Of a stretch of 64,000 nucleotides of DNA, positions 34,178-45,164 are shown piece by piece (position 1 is the first letter of the stretch; every line of letters begins with the position of its first letter). Position numbers and translations under genes: made by a program. A model generated the notes under the pieces. That model was given only the letters and a program-made list of their open reading frames with translations, did no database searches and was not told the DNA's origin. Origin of the DNA: DATFVJ01 sp963820395 (GTDB lineage Bacteria > Actinomycetota > Actinomycetes > Streptosporangiales > Streptosporangiaceae). The stretch spans positions 372,001 to 436,000 of the forward strand of contig CAWGAE010000020.1 in assembly GCA_963820395.1 (NCBI GenBank), written 5' to 3'.

Positions 34178-34522
34178 GTATCAGAGTCTGCCGGACCTCG
34201 AGTGGCAGATCCACTGGCTGCGGCGCCGAGACTTGTGGCACACCAATCAACGCTGATCACAGGAACCCCGACAGGATGGGGCTCACCCCCGCCCAGCCGT
34301 TAAGGAGAATCCGGGGCTTACCCGATCAGGACGGTGACGCCCGGCCGCAGCTCAGGCCACGGCCCGCTCCGCGGACCTACCCGCGGCCCCCGGACCTACG
34401 GGGGCCCCCCGACTAACGGTGCCCACCCGAGGGCGGCAGCATCCGGGGGGCTCCGGGGGGTCGTCCCCCCGGGCCAGCACAAAGCGACGGCGAGTTTGGG
34501 CCGATAGGCCCACGAGCATGCG
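34178..34522. other. 345-bp GC-rich spacer
   Basis: No gene is seen. Several G/C-tract inverted repeats lie at 34380-34475. The strongest is annotated as a hairpin below the tRNA-Leu 3' end. Confidence 0.45.
34453..34472 (-). terminator. GC hairpin downstream of tRNA-Leu
   Basis: CCGGGGGG-TCGT-CCCCCCGG forms a perfect 8-bp stem 50 bp past the 3' end of tRNA-Leu. No T-tract follows, as is common for actinobacterial terminators. Confidence 0.4.
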
Positions 34523-34605
34523 TGGGCGAGGAGGGATTTGAACCCTCACGTCCTTGCGGACACACGGACCTGAACCGTGCGCGTCTGCCGTTCCGCCACC
34601 CGCCC
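34523..34605 (-). tRNA. tRNA-Leu(CAG)
   Basis: This is an 83-nt class II tRNA. The acceptor GGGCGGG pairs with CTCGCCC (one G-T), discriminator A. The anticodon arm is CACGG-TTCAGGT-CCGTG (anticodon CAG), the variable arm TGTCCGCAAGGACG, and the T-arm GAGGG-TTCAAAT-CCCTC. CCA is not encoded. Confidence 0.95.
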
Positions 34606-34689
34606 GGGCAGTGAGCAAGGTTAGCACGTCGCCGTAGCATGCCACTCCGCCGATACGATCGTAGGCGTAGTGGGCAGGGAGGTGCCTCG

Positions 34690-35458
34690 TTGGGAGTACT
34701 GCAGCGCTTCGAGCGCCGCCTGGAGGGCATGGTCGAGGGCGCGTTTGCGCGGGCCTTCAAGTCGGAGTTGCAGCCGGTTGAGATCGCCAGCGCGGTGCAG
34801 CGCGAGATGGATGACCGTGCCGCCATTGTCGCGCAGGGCCGGACACTGGTGCCAAACGACTTCGTGGTGGAGCTCGCGGAGACCGACAACGAACGGCTGG
34901 CAGTGTACGCGGGCAGCCTCGGCGTCGAGCTTGCGAACCTGGCGCGTGACTACGCCAAGGAGCAGGGCTACTCATTCGTCGGGCCAGTGCGCATGCGATT
35001 CCAGGGAGTACCCGAGCTGACCACCGGGACGTTCAGGATCCGTTCCGGGGTAATCCGCGGCAGCACCGTGGAAAGTGGCGAGATCCGTCAGCCGGTAAGT
35101 GACTTGCCCCAGGCGCAAGACGGCTTCGCCCACCGGCCGCGGCTGGTCGTGTCCGGCTGGCGGCGTGTCGGTTGACGGCACCTCTCACGGCACTGACCAG
35201 GGGACCTATGAACTGGCCACTCCTGTCACCTTGCTCGGCAGGGGTACCGACTGCGACCTGCGGCTGGTGGACCCTGGCGTGTCGCGGCATCATGCCGAGC
35301 TGCGGGTCGAGGATACCGACGTCGTTGTGGTGGATCTCGGGTCAACGAACGGTACTTTCGTCAATGGCCAGCCGATCAGGCGCGCATGCTTGACCGATGG
35401 CTCCCGTGTGACGATCGGCCGGACTACGCTCACATTCCGCGCCGATCCGCCGCATTGA
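34690..35458 (+). CDS. fhaA: FhaA: DUF3662 plus FHA domain protein (apparent +1 frameshift)
   Basis: The DUF3662 domain is at the N-terminus (GVLQRFERRLEGMVEGAFAR, VVELAETDNERLAVYAGSL) and a C-terminal FHA domain binds phosphothreonine (LLGRGTDCDLRLVDPGVSRH, DLGSTNGTFVNGQPI). The two halves are in different frames. The switch is near 35158, where GTGTCCGGCTGGCGGCGTG would read VSGGGV if one T were removed. The TTG start at 34690 has GGGAGG at 34677-34682. FhaA reads PknA/PknB phosphorylation and links it to peptidoglycan precursor export. It is first in the operon. Confidence 0.85.
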
Positions 35459-35585
35459 CCGCACTGCCCACGGCCAGGCGCCCAACAGGAGCGTTGCAGA
35501 CAGCGATACGGACAGCACGACAGCAGCAGAACACGACAACACCGAAGCAGACTGACGCCGGACTATCCCAAGGATGCATCGCCTG

Positions 35586-36059
35586 ATGAACGAGCTGACC
35601 CTCACCCTCATCCGGCTGGCGTTCCTGGCCGTCCTGTGGCTGTTCGTGATCGCCGCCGTCGGGGTTGTGCGGACCGATATGTTCGGCCAGTCGTCAAGCT
35701 CGCGAAAGGCCGCCCGCCAGCGGCAGCAAAGCCAGCGGCCGCCCAAGCAGCCGCGCGGGAAGCGGGGCATACCAGCGCGTGTGGTCGTCACGCAGGGTCC
35801 GCTCGCGGGCGCCACAATCGGCCTGAGCGATCAGCAGATCACCCTCGGTCGGGCGAATGACGCCACACTAGTACTGAACGATGACTACGCTTCGAGCCGA
35901 CATGCCCGGCTTTTTCCACAAGACGGCCAGTGGATCGTTGAAGACCTCGGTTCGACCAACGGGACCTACCTCGACCGTCAGAAAGTTACCCGGCCGACGC
36001 CCGTGCCGGTCGGCGTGCCGATCCGCATCGGCAAGACGGTTCTGGAACTGCGCAGATGA
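35586..36059 (+). CDS. fhaB: FhaB: membrane-anchored FHA domain protein
   Basis: This 157-aa protein has one transmembrane helix (LTLIRLAFLAVLWLFVIAAV), a basic Gln/Arg-rich linker and a C-terminal FHA domain: ITLGRANDATLVLNDDYASS with the phosphate-binding Arg/Ser, then RHARLF and DLGSTNGTYLDRQKV. It corresponds to FhaB/FipA, which joins division proteins under kinase control. ATG 35586 is chosen by comparison with family starts (MNELTLTLIRL); ATG 35574 is closer to the AAGG. Its stop overlaps the pstP start. Confidence 0.9.
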   Translation: MNELTLTLIRLAFLAVLWLFVIAAVGVVRTDMFGQSSSSRKAARQRQQSQRPPKQPRGKRGIPARVVVTQGPLAGATIGLSDQQITLGRANDATLVLNDDYASSRHARLFPQDGQWIVEDLGSTNGTYLDRQKVTRPTPVPVGVPIRIGKTVLELRR

Positions 36060-37539
36060 CACTTGCACTCCGATACGCCGTCCGCTCGGACGTCGGACTC
36101 CTGCGGGAGGGAAACGAGGATTCGGCGTACGCTGGCCCGCGCCTGCTCGCCGTTGCTGACGGGATGGGCGGTCATGCGGCCGGTGAGGTTGCGAGCGCGG
36201 TAGCCATTTCCGCTCTTGCGCACCTCGACGACGACGTGCCCGGCACCGACCTCATCGACGCGCTTGGCAGGGCGGTACGCGATGCCAACAAGACCCTGCA
36301 CGAGATGGTCGTCGCCAACCCGGCGCTGGACGGCATGGGCACCACGCTTACCGCGATGCTGTGGTCGGGACCGCGGGTCGCGCTCTGCCATATCGGCGAC
36401 TCACGCGCCTATCTGCTGCGCGAAGGCGAGCTCTACCAGATCACCCACGACCACACGCTCGTGCAGAAGCTGCAGGATGAGGGCCGCATCAGCCCGGACG
36501 AGGCAGCGACCCATCCGCAGCGGTCGCTGATCCTGCGCGCGCTCGACGGCAGGAGCGAGGCCGAACCCGACGTGTCGCTGCGTGAGGCGAAGATGCGGCG
36601 ACCGCTACCTGCTGTGTTCGGACGGGCTCTCCGGCGTGGTGAGCGCGGAGACGCTGCACCGCACGCTGAGCACGATCACAGAACCCGACCAGGCCGTGAT
36701 CCAGTTCGTGGAGCTCGCCAACCGGGGCGGGGGCCCTGACAACATCACGTGCATCGTCGCCGACGTGGTGGAAAGCGCCACGGCCAGGTGCGCGCCTACC
36801 GAGGTTCCGGTCATCGCCGGCGCCGCGTCGGGCAGCGGTCGGCGCCTTCCGCAGCAGCCAATGCCGCGTCCCGACACGCCAGCGGGGCGCGCCAGAGCGC
36901 TCACCCACACCGCCCCGCAGCCCGTAGTGGGCATAGTCGGCGTGGACACGATGGATTCCGCCAACGGGCACGGCGGCGGCCTGACCATGGCAGCAGACGA
37001 TGGCAGCGCGGGCGTACGGTCGCGGCGGCGCTGGCCGATTGTCACCAGCATCCTCATCGTGTTGTTCGTGGTCATCGCAGGCGGCGGACTCGCCGCGTGG
37101 AGTTATTCACAGCGCCAGTACTACGTGGCGGCGGACGGCGGCGAGGTCGTTATCTTCCGGGGTATCAACCAGAATGTCGCGGGCCTGAGGCCTGTCATCG
37201 GTGTATGAGCGCACGGGCATCCCGCTCACCGCGGTCCCGCAGGATGACCGCACGCGCATAGCTGCCGCGATACCCGCGACTGGCCTCGCAGACGCTCGCG
37301 GCATCGTCACCCGGGTCGGCAACGAGGTGCGCAACTGCCAGGCGGCACAGGCGAAACTGGCGGCATGGCAGGCCAAGGTGGCCAATTGGCCGAAGCCTGC
37401 CAAGGGCAAGAAGCCAGCGGCTAAGCCGATGCGGCCCACGGTGCCGCCGTACTGCCCGGCGGCGACCGCGCCCGCCGCAGGTGCGGCAACCGCTGGCACG
37501 GCGCCGCCGGTTACGCCGACGACCGGAGCGACGCCATGA
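36056..37539 (+). CDS. pstP: PP2C-type Ser/Thr phosphatase PstP (two apparent +1 frameshifts)
   Basis: The PP2C catalytic domain has metal-binding motifs GLLREGNEDSAYAG, AVADGMGGHAAGE, CHIGDSRAYLLREG and GGGPDNITCIVADVV. A linker, a transmembrane helix (VTSILIVLFVVIAGGGLAAW) and an extracellular domain (QYYVAADGGEVVIFRGIN, SVYERTGIPLTAVP) follow. The frame changes near 36592 (before GDRYLLCSDGLSG) and near 37189 (CTGAGGCCTGTC would read LSLS without one G). The full length is normal when both are corrected. PstP reverses PknA/PknB phosphorylation. ATGA overlaps with fhaB and rodA support one operon. Confidence 0.88.
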
Positions 37540-38991
37540 CCGCCGGGACGGCGCCCGTCGGAGGCGGCGCCGGTTCCGCGCCCGCGCCGATGCCACGCAA
37601 ACGCCGCCGCACCGAGCTGGCCATGCTCGCCTTCGCCGTGCTCATCACGTTCTTCGCCTATGCGAACGTGGCCTTCGGTGTTCAGCGGCAAGCTCCCCTC
37701 TGGCGCGCTCGGCTACGGCCTGGCTTTCGCGGGGCTGGTGCTCGCCGCCCACCTGGCCGTGCGCAGGTTCGCGCCATGGGGGGACCCGCTGCTGCTGCCA
37801 CTCGCCGCGATCCTGAACGGGCTCGGCCTGGTGATGATCCACCGGCTCCAGCTGGCCAGCCAGGCTGGCCTGATGCCGGGCAACACGCTCGCCGCGTCCG
37901 CGACCACCACACAATTCATCTGGAGCGGGGTCGGCATCGCTGCGTTCATCGCCGTGCTCCTCCTCGTCCGCGAGGTCAGGGTCCTGCAGCGCTACACCTA
38001 CACGCTCGGCGTCGCCGGGCTGATCATGCTCGCCATCCCTGCGCTGCTGCCGAGTTCGATGAGCGCGGTGAACGGTGCCAAGGTGTGGATCCTGCTCGGC
38101 GGCTTTTCCATCCAGCCCGGCGAGTTCGCCAAGCTCGCGCTCGCGGTCTTTTTCGCCGGTTACCTCGTGGTGAAGCGTGACGTGCTCGCGCTGGCCGGCC
38201 GCCGGGTCCTCGGCGTCGACCTGCCCCGTGCTCGCGACCTCGGCCCCGTGCTCGTCGCTTGGGGCGCCAGCCTCATGATTCTGGTATTCGAGTCCGACAT
38301 CGGCACGTCAGCGATGTTCTTCGGGCTGTTCATCGCGATGATCTACATCGCCACGCAGCGCACCTCGTGGCTGCTCATCGGCCTGGTCCTGTTCCTGTTC
38401 GGCGTCGTGGTGACCGCGGCGCTCTTCACCCACGTGGGCCAGCGTTTCGATATCTGGCTGCACACGTTTTCCGCCGCGAACATCAACTGCAATCCCGCGG
38501 TCCAGGCCAACTGCGCCCCGTCGTACCAGCTCGCGCAGGGGGTCTACGGGATGGGCTCAGGGGGAGTCGTGGGCCGGGGCTGGGGCCAGGGGCAGCCATA
38601 TTTGACGCCGCTCGCGCAGAGCGACTTCATCGTTTCCTCGTTCGGTGAGGAGCTTGGCCTGACCGGACTGATGGCGATCCTGGCCCTCTACGGACTGATC
38701 GTGCAGCGCGGGCTCCGCGCGGCGCTCACCGTCCGTGACCCATTCTCCAAGCTGCTCGCCGGTGGCCTGTCATTCGTGCTCGGCCTCCAGGTGTTCGTGA
38801 TCGTCGGCGGGGTCACCAGGCTCATCCCGCTCACCGGGATCACCACGCCGTTCCTCTCGCAGGGTGGTTCGTCGCTGGTGGCAAGCTGGATGCTGATCGC
38901 GCTGCTGATGCGGATCAGCGACAGCGCACGCCGGCCACCGCCACAGCCGATCCAGGAAGAGGGCATGACCCAGGTAGTGAAGGTCAGGTGA
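37536..38991 (+). CDS. rodA: SEDS glycosyltransferase RodA/FtsW (apparent +1 frameshift)
   Basis: This SEDS-family peptidoglycan polymerase has about ten helices. A cytoplasmic Pro/Arg-rich start leads into ELAMLAFAVLITFFAYANVA. Conserved loops include GAKVWILLGGFSIQPGEFAK, VFESDIGTSAMFFGLFIAM and SFGEELGLTGLMAIL, then GITTPFLSQGGSSLVASW. The first 48 codons and the rest are in different frames; removing one T at 37681 (TTCGGTGTTCAGCGG) restores FGVSGKLPSGALGYG. It pairs with the PBP encoded next to make and cross-link glycan strands. Confidence 0.9.
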
Positions 38992-38998
38992 GCCTCGA

Positions 38999-40471
38999 GT
39001 GAACCGGGCGCTGCGCCGCGTCTCGCGATCGCCAGCCTGGCGATGTTCGTCGTACTCATGCTCAACGTCAACTACCTGCAGGCCTTCCAGGCCGACAGCC
39101 TGACAGGCAAGCCGTCGAACGTGCGCGCGTTCGAGCAGCAGTTCCAGCAGCAGCGCGGCGAGATCGTTGCCGCCGACGGCACGGTCCTGGCGCGGTCGGT
39201 CGCGACCAAAAACGCGATCTACAAGTTCCAGCGTCAGTACCCGAACGGCCCCCTCTACGCGCCCGTCACGGGTTACGACTCCATCTTCGGCTCGACCGGG
39301 CTTGAATTCACCGAGAACAAGCTCCTTTCCGGCAACGACCCGAGGCTGCTCGTCCGCAACTTCGTGAACATGGTCACCGGCAAGAAGCCACAGGGGGCCC
39401 AGGTCGTGACCACGATCGATCCGCAGGCGCAGACGGCGGCCTACAACGCGCTGCTTGCCACCGGCAGGTCCGGAGGGGTCGTCGCGCTCGATCCGAAGAC
39501 CGGCGAGATCCTGGCGCTTGCGTCCGTGCCGACCTTTGACCCGAACAGGTACGCCACCTTCGACGGCGCCAAGCTCGACAAGATCGACGAGGCTTACCGC
39601 ACCGACCCGGCGCAGCCGCTGCTCAACCGTGCGATCAACGAGACCTACCCGCCAGGTTCCACCTTCAAGGTCGTGACGAGCTCGGCACTGTTCTCCTCGG
39701 GCAGGTACAACCCGAATACAGTGGTAGATGCACCGACACAGCTCAACCTCCCCAATAGCAGCACTACGCTGATCAACTTCGACGGGCTGCCCTGCGGCAG
39801 CGGCAGGGTGCCGATCATCTACGCGTTCACGGTGTCCTGCAACACGGCCTTCGGCGGGCTTGGCATGACGGCCGGCGGCGCCGACGCTGCGCGATCAGGC
39901 GACCAGGTTCGGCATGAACATTCCGAACCTGACGATCCCGCTGCCCGTTTCACAGAGTAACGTCCCTCTAATCACCGACCCTGCCCAGACCGCGATGACC
40001 GCGATCGGCCAGTTCGACGACACGGTCACGCCCCTTCAGGAGGCCATGTTCTCTGCGGCGATCGCCAATGGTGGCGCACTCATGAAGCCCAATCTCGTGG
40101 GCAAGGTCGAGGCACAGGACCTGTCCAGCGTCGAATCGACCACGCCACAGATACTGAGCCAGGCGGTGAGCCCCGGCGTGGCGGATCAGGTGAAGTCGAT
40201 GATGCAGCAGGTGGTGCAGAACCCGTCCGGCACCGCGCACGCCGCCACCGCCAGTCTGCAGGCGCAGGGCATCCAGGTGTGGGCGAAGACTGGCACGGCG
40301 CAAAATGGTGTCAACAACACCGGCCTGGACGATGCCGTTTTCACCTGCTTCGCACAGTCTGGCAACCAGCAGATCGCGGTCGGCGTCGTGGTGGAGGGGG
40401 GCGGTGAGGGCGCCGACGCGGCCGCACCCGTCGCCGTGGCGGTCATCAAGGCGTACCTGGGGCAGCAATGA
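38999..40471 (+). CDS. pbpA: class B penicillin-binding protein PbpA (two compensating frameshifts)
   Basis: The transpeptidase has an N-terminal transmembrane helix, then FQQQRGEIVAADGTVLARSV (dimerisation domain). The catalytic motifs are YPPGSTFKVV (SxxK), FTVSCNTAF (SxN) and VWAKTGTAQNG (KTG). The start is GTG 38999 (VNRALRR). The frame changes near 39021 (-1) and near 39885 (+1, before TLRDQATRFGMN), so the total length is still a multiple of three. It lies 7 bp after rodA and overlaps pknA by ATGA. It is a division/elongation PBP controlled by PknB phosphorylation in Mycobacterium. Confidence 0.9.
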
Positions 40472-42177
40472 GCGGAACCGGCCCAATCAGCGGACCTCCG
40501 GCCGGACCTGACGGCCGGGTCGGCGGCCAGCACCCGGCCGACCCCGACGACGGAACCGGCGGCCAGCACCCCGCCGACGACGGGGCGAGCGGCCAGTCGG
40601 GCTGGCAGCACCCCGCCAGCCCGGACGGCATGGTCGGCGTCCTGCTCAGCGGCAGGTACCGGCTGGATCAGCGGATCGCGGCGGGCGGCATGGGTGAGGT
40701 CTGGCGCGGCACGGATCAGGTGCTCGGCCGGCCGGTGGCGATCAAGCTGCTCAGACACGCCTACATCGGCGACGAGGCGCTGGCGTCGCGGTTTCGCGCC
40801 GAGGCGCGCTACGCGGCGTCACTGTCTCATCCCGGGATCGCTCAGGTCTTCGACTACGGGGAACAGGACGCAGGCACCGGCAGCGGCTCAGGTGGCCGCG
40901 GCGCGTACCTAGTCATGGAACTGGTCCCCGGCGAGCCACTTTCCGCCATCCTCGCCCGCACCGGCCACTTGTCCCCCGAGGTGACACTCGACATCATCGC
41001 GCAGGCAGCGAGCGCGCTGCAGGCCGCGCACGCGGCCGGCATCGTCCACCGTGACATCAAGCCAGGCAATCTCCTCGTCACGGCGGAAGGGCGAGTGAAG
41101 ATCACCGACTTCGGCATCGCCAGGGCCGTGCAGGCCGCACAGGCCGGTCACCTGACCCAGACGGGAATGGTCATGGGCACCGCGCAGTACGTTTCGCCTG
41201 AGCAGGCTAGCGGGCTGCGGGTCACGCACGCGTCTGACATCTACTCGCTTGGTGTCGTCGCCTACGAGTGCCTGGCGGGCGCACCGCCGTTCGCCGCGGA
41301 TGCCCTGATCGCGCTCGCTCTCGCGCACGTCCGTGAGGTGCCGCCGCCGCTGCCGCCCACCGTGCCTCCGCTGGTGACCGACATGGTGATGCGGATGCTC
41401 GCCAAGCGGCCGGAGGAACGGCCCGCCAGTGCACAATTGGTAGCCGATCGCGCCAACGCGTTGCGCGACGCGCTCCCGGCCACCTCCGGCCCAGATCTTG
41501 CCGAGATGGCTTCTGAGGATACGGCGGCATGGTTCGCTGAGGATGCGGCGACGGGCCCCCGGTTGCATGACAGCGCCACGACGCAGCTACCGATTAATGA
41601 TCCTGAACGGCTGACGTCCACGCGACGCCGGCCAGTTCACCGTCGCGCCCTCGTGGTGGCCGCGGTGAGCCTAGCGATCATCGCGGTGGGCGGCGTCACG
41701 ACGGCGCTGATGGTGGCTGGTCGCCACGCTGCCGGCAGCGTGTCTTCGACCGCCACGCCGCGCCCAAGTCAGCACACTCACCAGGCGGTGTCGAACACCC
41801 CCAGCCAGAACCCGCCTGCCGCGAGCCCGCCTGCCGCGAGCCCGCCTGCACCGAGCCCGACGGGATTTACCGGCTCCACAGGATTTACCGGCTCCACGGC
41901 TTTTACCGGCCCCACGGCACCGGCGTTGCCGAGCCCGGCCTTTTCGGCGGCTCCGAGCCCCACCTTATCGGCCAGCCCGACACCTACGCAGACGCTTAGG
42001 CGGGCCTCGACGCCGACGCCAACGCCCCCCACCACCACGGTGACGGCGACACCGACACCGCCACGACACCGCCATCGGCGACGCCATCAACGAACGCGAG
42101 CCCGTAAGCTCGCCGGTGACACCAGGATCGCCGGGATGTACAGGACGCAGGACGGTAAGGAAAAGTGCGAGACATGA
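40468..42177 (+). CDS. pknA: Ser/Thr protein kinase PknA-like
   Basis: A Pro/Gly/Gln-rich N-terminus of 60 residues contains repeated GGQHPAD. The kinase domain follows: DQRIAAGGMGEVWRG, the Lys in PVAIKLLRH, catalytic loop GIVHRDIKPGNLLV, KITDFGIARA and MGTAQYVSPEQASG. A transmembrane helix (ALVVAAVSLAIIAVGGVTTA) leads to an extracellular Ser/Thr/Pro tail without PASTA domains. The last 35 codons are Arg-rich. In the neighbouring frame the tail would continue TTPPSATPSTNASP and stop at 42107, so a base is probably missing near 42064. It lies directly upstream of pknB. Confidence 0.9.
   Translation: MSGTGPISGPPAGPDGRVGGQHPADPDDGTGGQHPADDGASGQSGWQHPASPDGMVGVLLSGRYRLDQRIAAGGMGEVWRGTDQVLGRPVAIKLLRHAYIGDEALASRFRAEARYAASLSHPGIAQVFDYGEQDAGTGSGSGGRGAYLVMELVPGEPLSAILARTGHLSPEVTLDIIAQAASALQAAHAAGIVHRDIKPGNLLVTAEGRVKITDFGIARAVQAAQAGHLTQTGMVMGTAQYVSPEQASGLRVTHASDIYSLGVVAYECLAGAPPFAADALIALALAHVREVPPPLPPTVPPLVTDMVMRMLAKRPEERPASAQLVADRANALRDALPATSGPDLAEMASEDTAAWFAEDAATGPRLHDSATTQLPINDPERLTSTRRRPVHRRALVVAAVSLAIIAVGGVTTALMVAGRHAAGSVSSTATPRPSQHTHQAVSNTPSQNPPAASPPAASPPAPSPTGFTGSTGFTGSTAFTGPTAPALPSPAFSAAPSPTLSASPTPTQTLRRASTPTPTPPTTTVTATPTPPRHRHRRRHQRTRARKLAGDTRIAGMYRTQDGKEKCET
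41811..41916. repeat. 15-bp and 18-bp tandem units in the PknA extracellular tail
   Basis: Three CCCGCCTGCCGCGAG-type units lie at 41811-41855 (PPAAS). Three GGATTTACCGGCTCCACA-type units lie at 41863-41916 (GFTGST). Both keep the reading frame. Confidence 0.8.
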
Positions 42178-44035
42178 CTCAGCCTCGGCTCCTCGGTGGC
42201 CGCTACGAACTCGACGGGGTCGTCGGGCGCGGCGGCATGGCCGAGGTATACCGCGCGCGTGACCTCCGCCTGGACCGCACCGTCGCTGTCAAGACACTCC
42301 GTGACGACCTGGCTCGCGACCAGACGTTCCAGGCGCGTTTCCGCCGTGAGGCGCAGTCGGCCGCTTCGCTCAACCACCCATCGATCATCGCGGTCTACGA
42401 CACCGGCGAGGACATGGTGGGGCCCGTCCCCGTGCCGTACATCGTCATGGAGTATGTGGACGGCCGCACCCTGCGGGACCTGCTCCGCGACGACCGGCGG
42501 TTGCTGCCTGAACGGGCACTCGAGATCGTCGACGGCGTCCTGCGTGCCCTCGACTACAGCCACCGCAACGGCATCGTGCACCGCGACATCAAGCCGGCGA
42601 ACGTGATGCTGACGCGCACGGCCGACGTCAAGGTCATGGACTTCGGCATCGCCCGCGCGCTCAGCGACAGCCAGGTCACCATGACCCAGACCGCCCAGGT
42701 GATCGGCACAGCGCAGTATCTCTCACCCGAACAGGCCCGCGGCGAACGGGTGGATGCCCGCAGTGATTTGTACTCGACCGGCTGCCTGCTGTACGAGCTG
42801 CTCACCGGCCGGCCGCCGTTCAGCGGTGACTCGCCAGTCGCGATCGCCTATCAGCATGTCCGGGAGAACCCGGTACCGCCATCACAGGTCGACCCGGAGA
42901 TCCCGCGCTGGGCAGACGCGATCGTGCTCAAGGCCATGGCCAAGGACCCGGCGGACCGCTACCAGAGCGCCGCGGAGATGCGCGCCGACATCCAGCGCGC
43001 GATGTCCGGCATGCCGGTTTCCGCGCCGCCGACCGAGATGCTGCAGCACACCCAGCGAATGGGCGGCGCGACCATGGTGGCGCCGCCGACCAGCGCGATG
43101 CCCGGTTACCAGTACGGCCCGCCCGAGGAGCCACCGAAAGGTAGCGGGGGCCGCCGCGCCTTGCTATGGGCGTTGTTCGCCTTGCTGGTGCTCGGCACCG
43201 TCGCCGCCGTGGCCTTCTTCCTGCTGGCCGGCGGCGGCAAGAAGTACGCGGTGCCAGACGTCACCGGGTTGTCATTGAGCCAGGCGGAGAAGCAGATTGT
43301 GGCGAATCACCTGCAGCCGCAGGCCGTCAATCAGACCTCCGCGACCGTCCAGCAGAACAACGTCATCAGCACCAGCCCGTCTTCCGGCTCCCTGCTCCCG
43401 GCCAACTCCGTCGTCAAGGTCTTTGTCTCTTCCGGCCAGCAGCAGGTCACGGTGCCGGACGTGGTAGGCGAGGACTCGAACACGGCGCAGAGCAACCTGT
43501 CGAACCAGAACCTCAGCCCGGTGATCAAGACGGTGCAGTCGAGCAAGCCCGCTGGCACGGTGGTGCAGCAGAACCCTGCCGGCGGCACGAAGGTGAACCC
43601 AAACAGCAACGTCGTTCTCGACGTCTCCGGCGGCGGCACAACCGTGCAGTCGGTGGTCGGCTTGCAGGCGGACAGTGCCGAATCGGTCTTGAAGAGCCAG
43701 GGTCTCCAGGTCAACCCGGTGGAACTGCCCGGACCCACGGGTACCGCTCCCGGCACGGTGTGGCGTCAACAGCCCGTCGCCAACGCGACGGTCACCCCAG
43801 GCACCTCGATAACGATCTGGGTCCAGCCTGCCCGCCGAGCACGTCGCCCACGCAGACCGGATCACCCACCGCGACCGGATCCCCGACAGCCACCGGCCAA
43901 GGTCAGAACCAGGGCCCAGGTCAGGGCGGTGGTCCTGGCGGCGATGGAGGCGGCGGCGATGGCCAGGCGGCGGTGCCGCAGGCCGCGGCTGCCGCCGCTA
44001 CGCGTTACCCGGTGCGTCCGCCCGCTCGCCGCTAG
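42174..44035 (+). CDS. pknB: Ser/Thr protein kinase PknB with three PASTA domains (apparent -1 frameshift near the end)
   Basis: The kinase domain carries DGVVGRGGMAEVYRARDLR, AVKTLRDDLARD, GIVHRDIKPANVML, KVMDFGIARALSDS and IGTAQYLSPEQARG. A transmembrane helix (ALLWALFALLVLGTVAAVAF) is followed by three PASTA repeats, starting YAVPDVTGLSLSQAEKQ, VTVPDVVGEDSNTAQSN and TVQSVVGLQADSAESV. PASTA domains bind muropeptides, so wall fragments regulate the kinase. Mycobacterial PknB has four repeats. Near 43832 a C appears to be missing; corrected, the tail is Thr/Ser/Gly/Pro-rich and stops at 44035. ATG 42174 is preceded by AAGGA. Confidence 0.92.
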
Positions 44036-44190
44036 CCGGCTACGCCTACCCGGTCGATGGGCAGGTGCAGTGCCGTCCACGGGAACACGAAGAACCACAG
44101 CACGGCGACGACCAGCGCGATGATCAGTATCAGCGACACGAGCTTGCTGAACGGGCCACCGGGCAACCGGCGCCATAGCCACCCGTACAA
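44032..44190 (-). CDS. small membrane protein downstream of sortase, 52 aa
   Basis: The gene starts TTG (44190) three bases after the sortase stop. It encodes YGWLWRRLPGGPFSKL, one hydrophobic helix (LILIIALVVAVLWFFVF) and a short outer end PWTALHLPIDRVGVAG. Actinomycetes carry similar 50-60-residue one-helix proteins between the class E sortase and pknB; their function is unknown. Its stop codon and the pknB stop share the palindrome CTAG (44032-44035). Confidence 0.75.
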   Translation of the reverse strand: MYGWLWRRLPGGPFSKLVSLILIIALVVAVLWFFVFPWTALHLPIDRVGVAG

Positions 44191-44193
44191 GGC

Positions 44194-44878
44194 TCAGCCC
44201 GCCCGACCGTGCCGCGGCTGCGCGCTGGCCAGCCTGCCGAACACGATGATCCGGTGCGTGCCCGTCCATGCTGGGTCGCAGGTGATCAGCGTGATCATCC
44301 GTTGCCGTGGCCGAGCATGCGGATGACCGGGAACGGGATCGAGGACGCTCATGTCTGTGGGAAGCACCTCCCGCGTTCCGGTGACGCGGTAGTCGTAGCG
44401 GTTGACCCTCGTGTCGACGATCACGAGGTCGCCCACCATGAGTGAGGGCAGGTGATAGAAGGGATTGCCCGCGGTGACCCGGTGAGCGGCGACGGCGAAG
44501 TTGCCGACCCGGCCCGGCAACGCGGTGCCCTGCACGTGGCCCGGCCCAAGCGCGAGCTGCGGAAGGCCCGTGCCTTCGACGATCGCGAAGCGCCAGTGCC
44601 TGCCGAAACGCGGGATCTCGATGAACGCGAAGGGCTTGCCGAGCGCGAGGTGAATGGGATCGGGCAGCGGATGCCGGCGGGTTCGGCTGGTTCGGATGGT
44701 CCATTGGCTGGCGCCACTGGCGGTTCAGCTCGCTGGCGAAGGCGTGTTGTGCATGGCTTGCCTGAATGCCGGTTCCCCAGATCAGGTATCCGACGAACAG
44801 CAGAATGACGACGCCCAGGGTGAGGCAAAGCTCACCGAAGCTACGCAAGAAGCTTCGCATTTTCGGAGACCACCGCAT
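44194..44878 (-). CDS. class E sortase (apparent +1 frameshift)
   Basis: An N-terminal membrane anchor (FGELCLTLGVVILLFVGYL) is followed by a spacer. In a second frame comes the sortase beta-barrel: LALGKPFAFIEIPRFGRHW, GNFAVAAHRVTAGNPFYHL with the catalytic His, MITLITCDPAWTGTHRIIVF with the catalytic Cys and Arg. The frame changes near 44668, where TCCGCTGCCCGAT minus one G gives SLPD. Class E sortases attach LAXTG-type surface proteins to peptidoglycan. ATG 44878 or 44860 may start the protein; neither has a strong ribosome site. Confidence 0.85.
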
Positions 44879-45164
44879 TACGCAACGTTGCCGACCCGGT
44901 GAACGCCGGAATCGTGATCTTGCTGAGGGTTCCCACGGTGTCCGGCCCGCAGACTGCCTGGGTACTCGCTGTACGCGCGGGCACGGACTACCAGCCACTC
45001 AGCGTACAGTATTCGTCACGTAGGGGCACGGATTCGGCTCCGATACCCGATGCAGCTTGGATAACCGATTCCAGCGAAACGCCGATCCGCGCACCGCTCC
45101 GATCAGCCCTATCCGCAGCCGCCAGCAACTACCCTTACCGGCAGGACCCGACCAGGAGACGACC

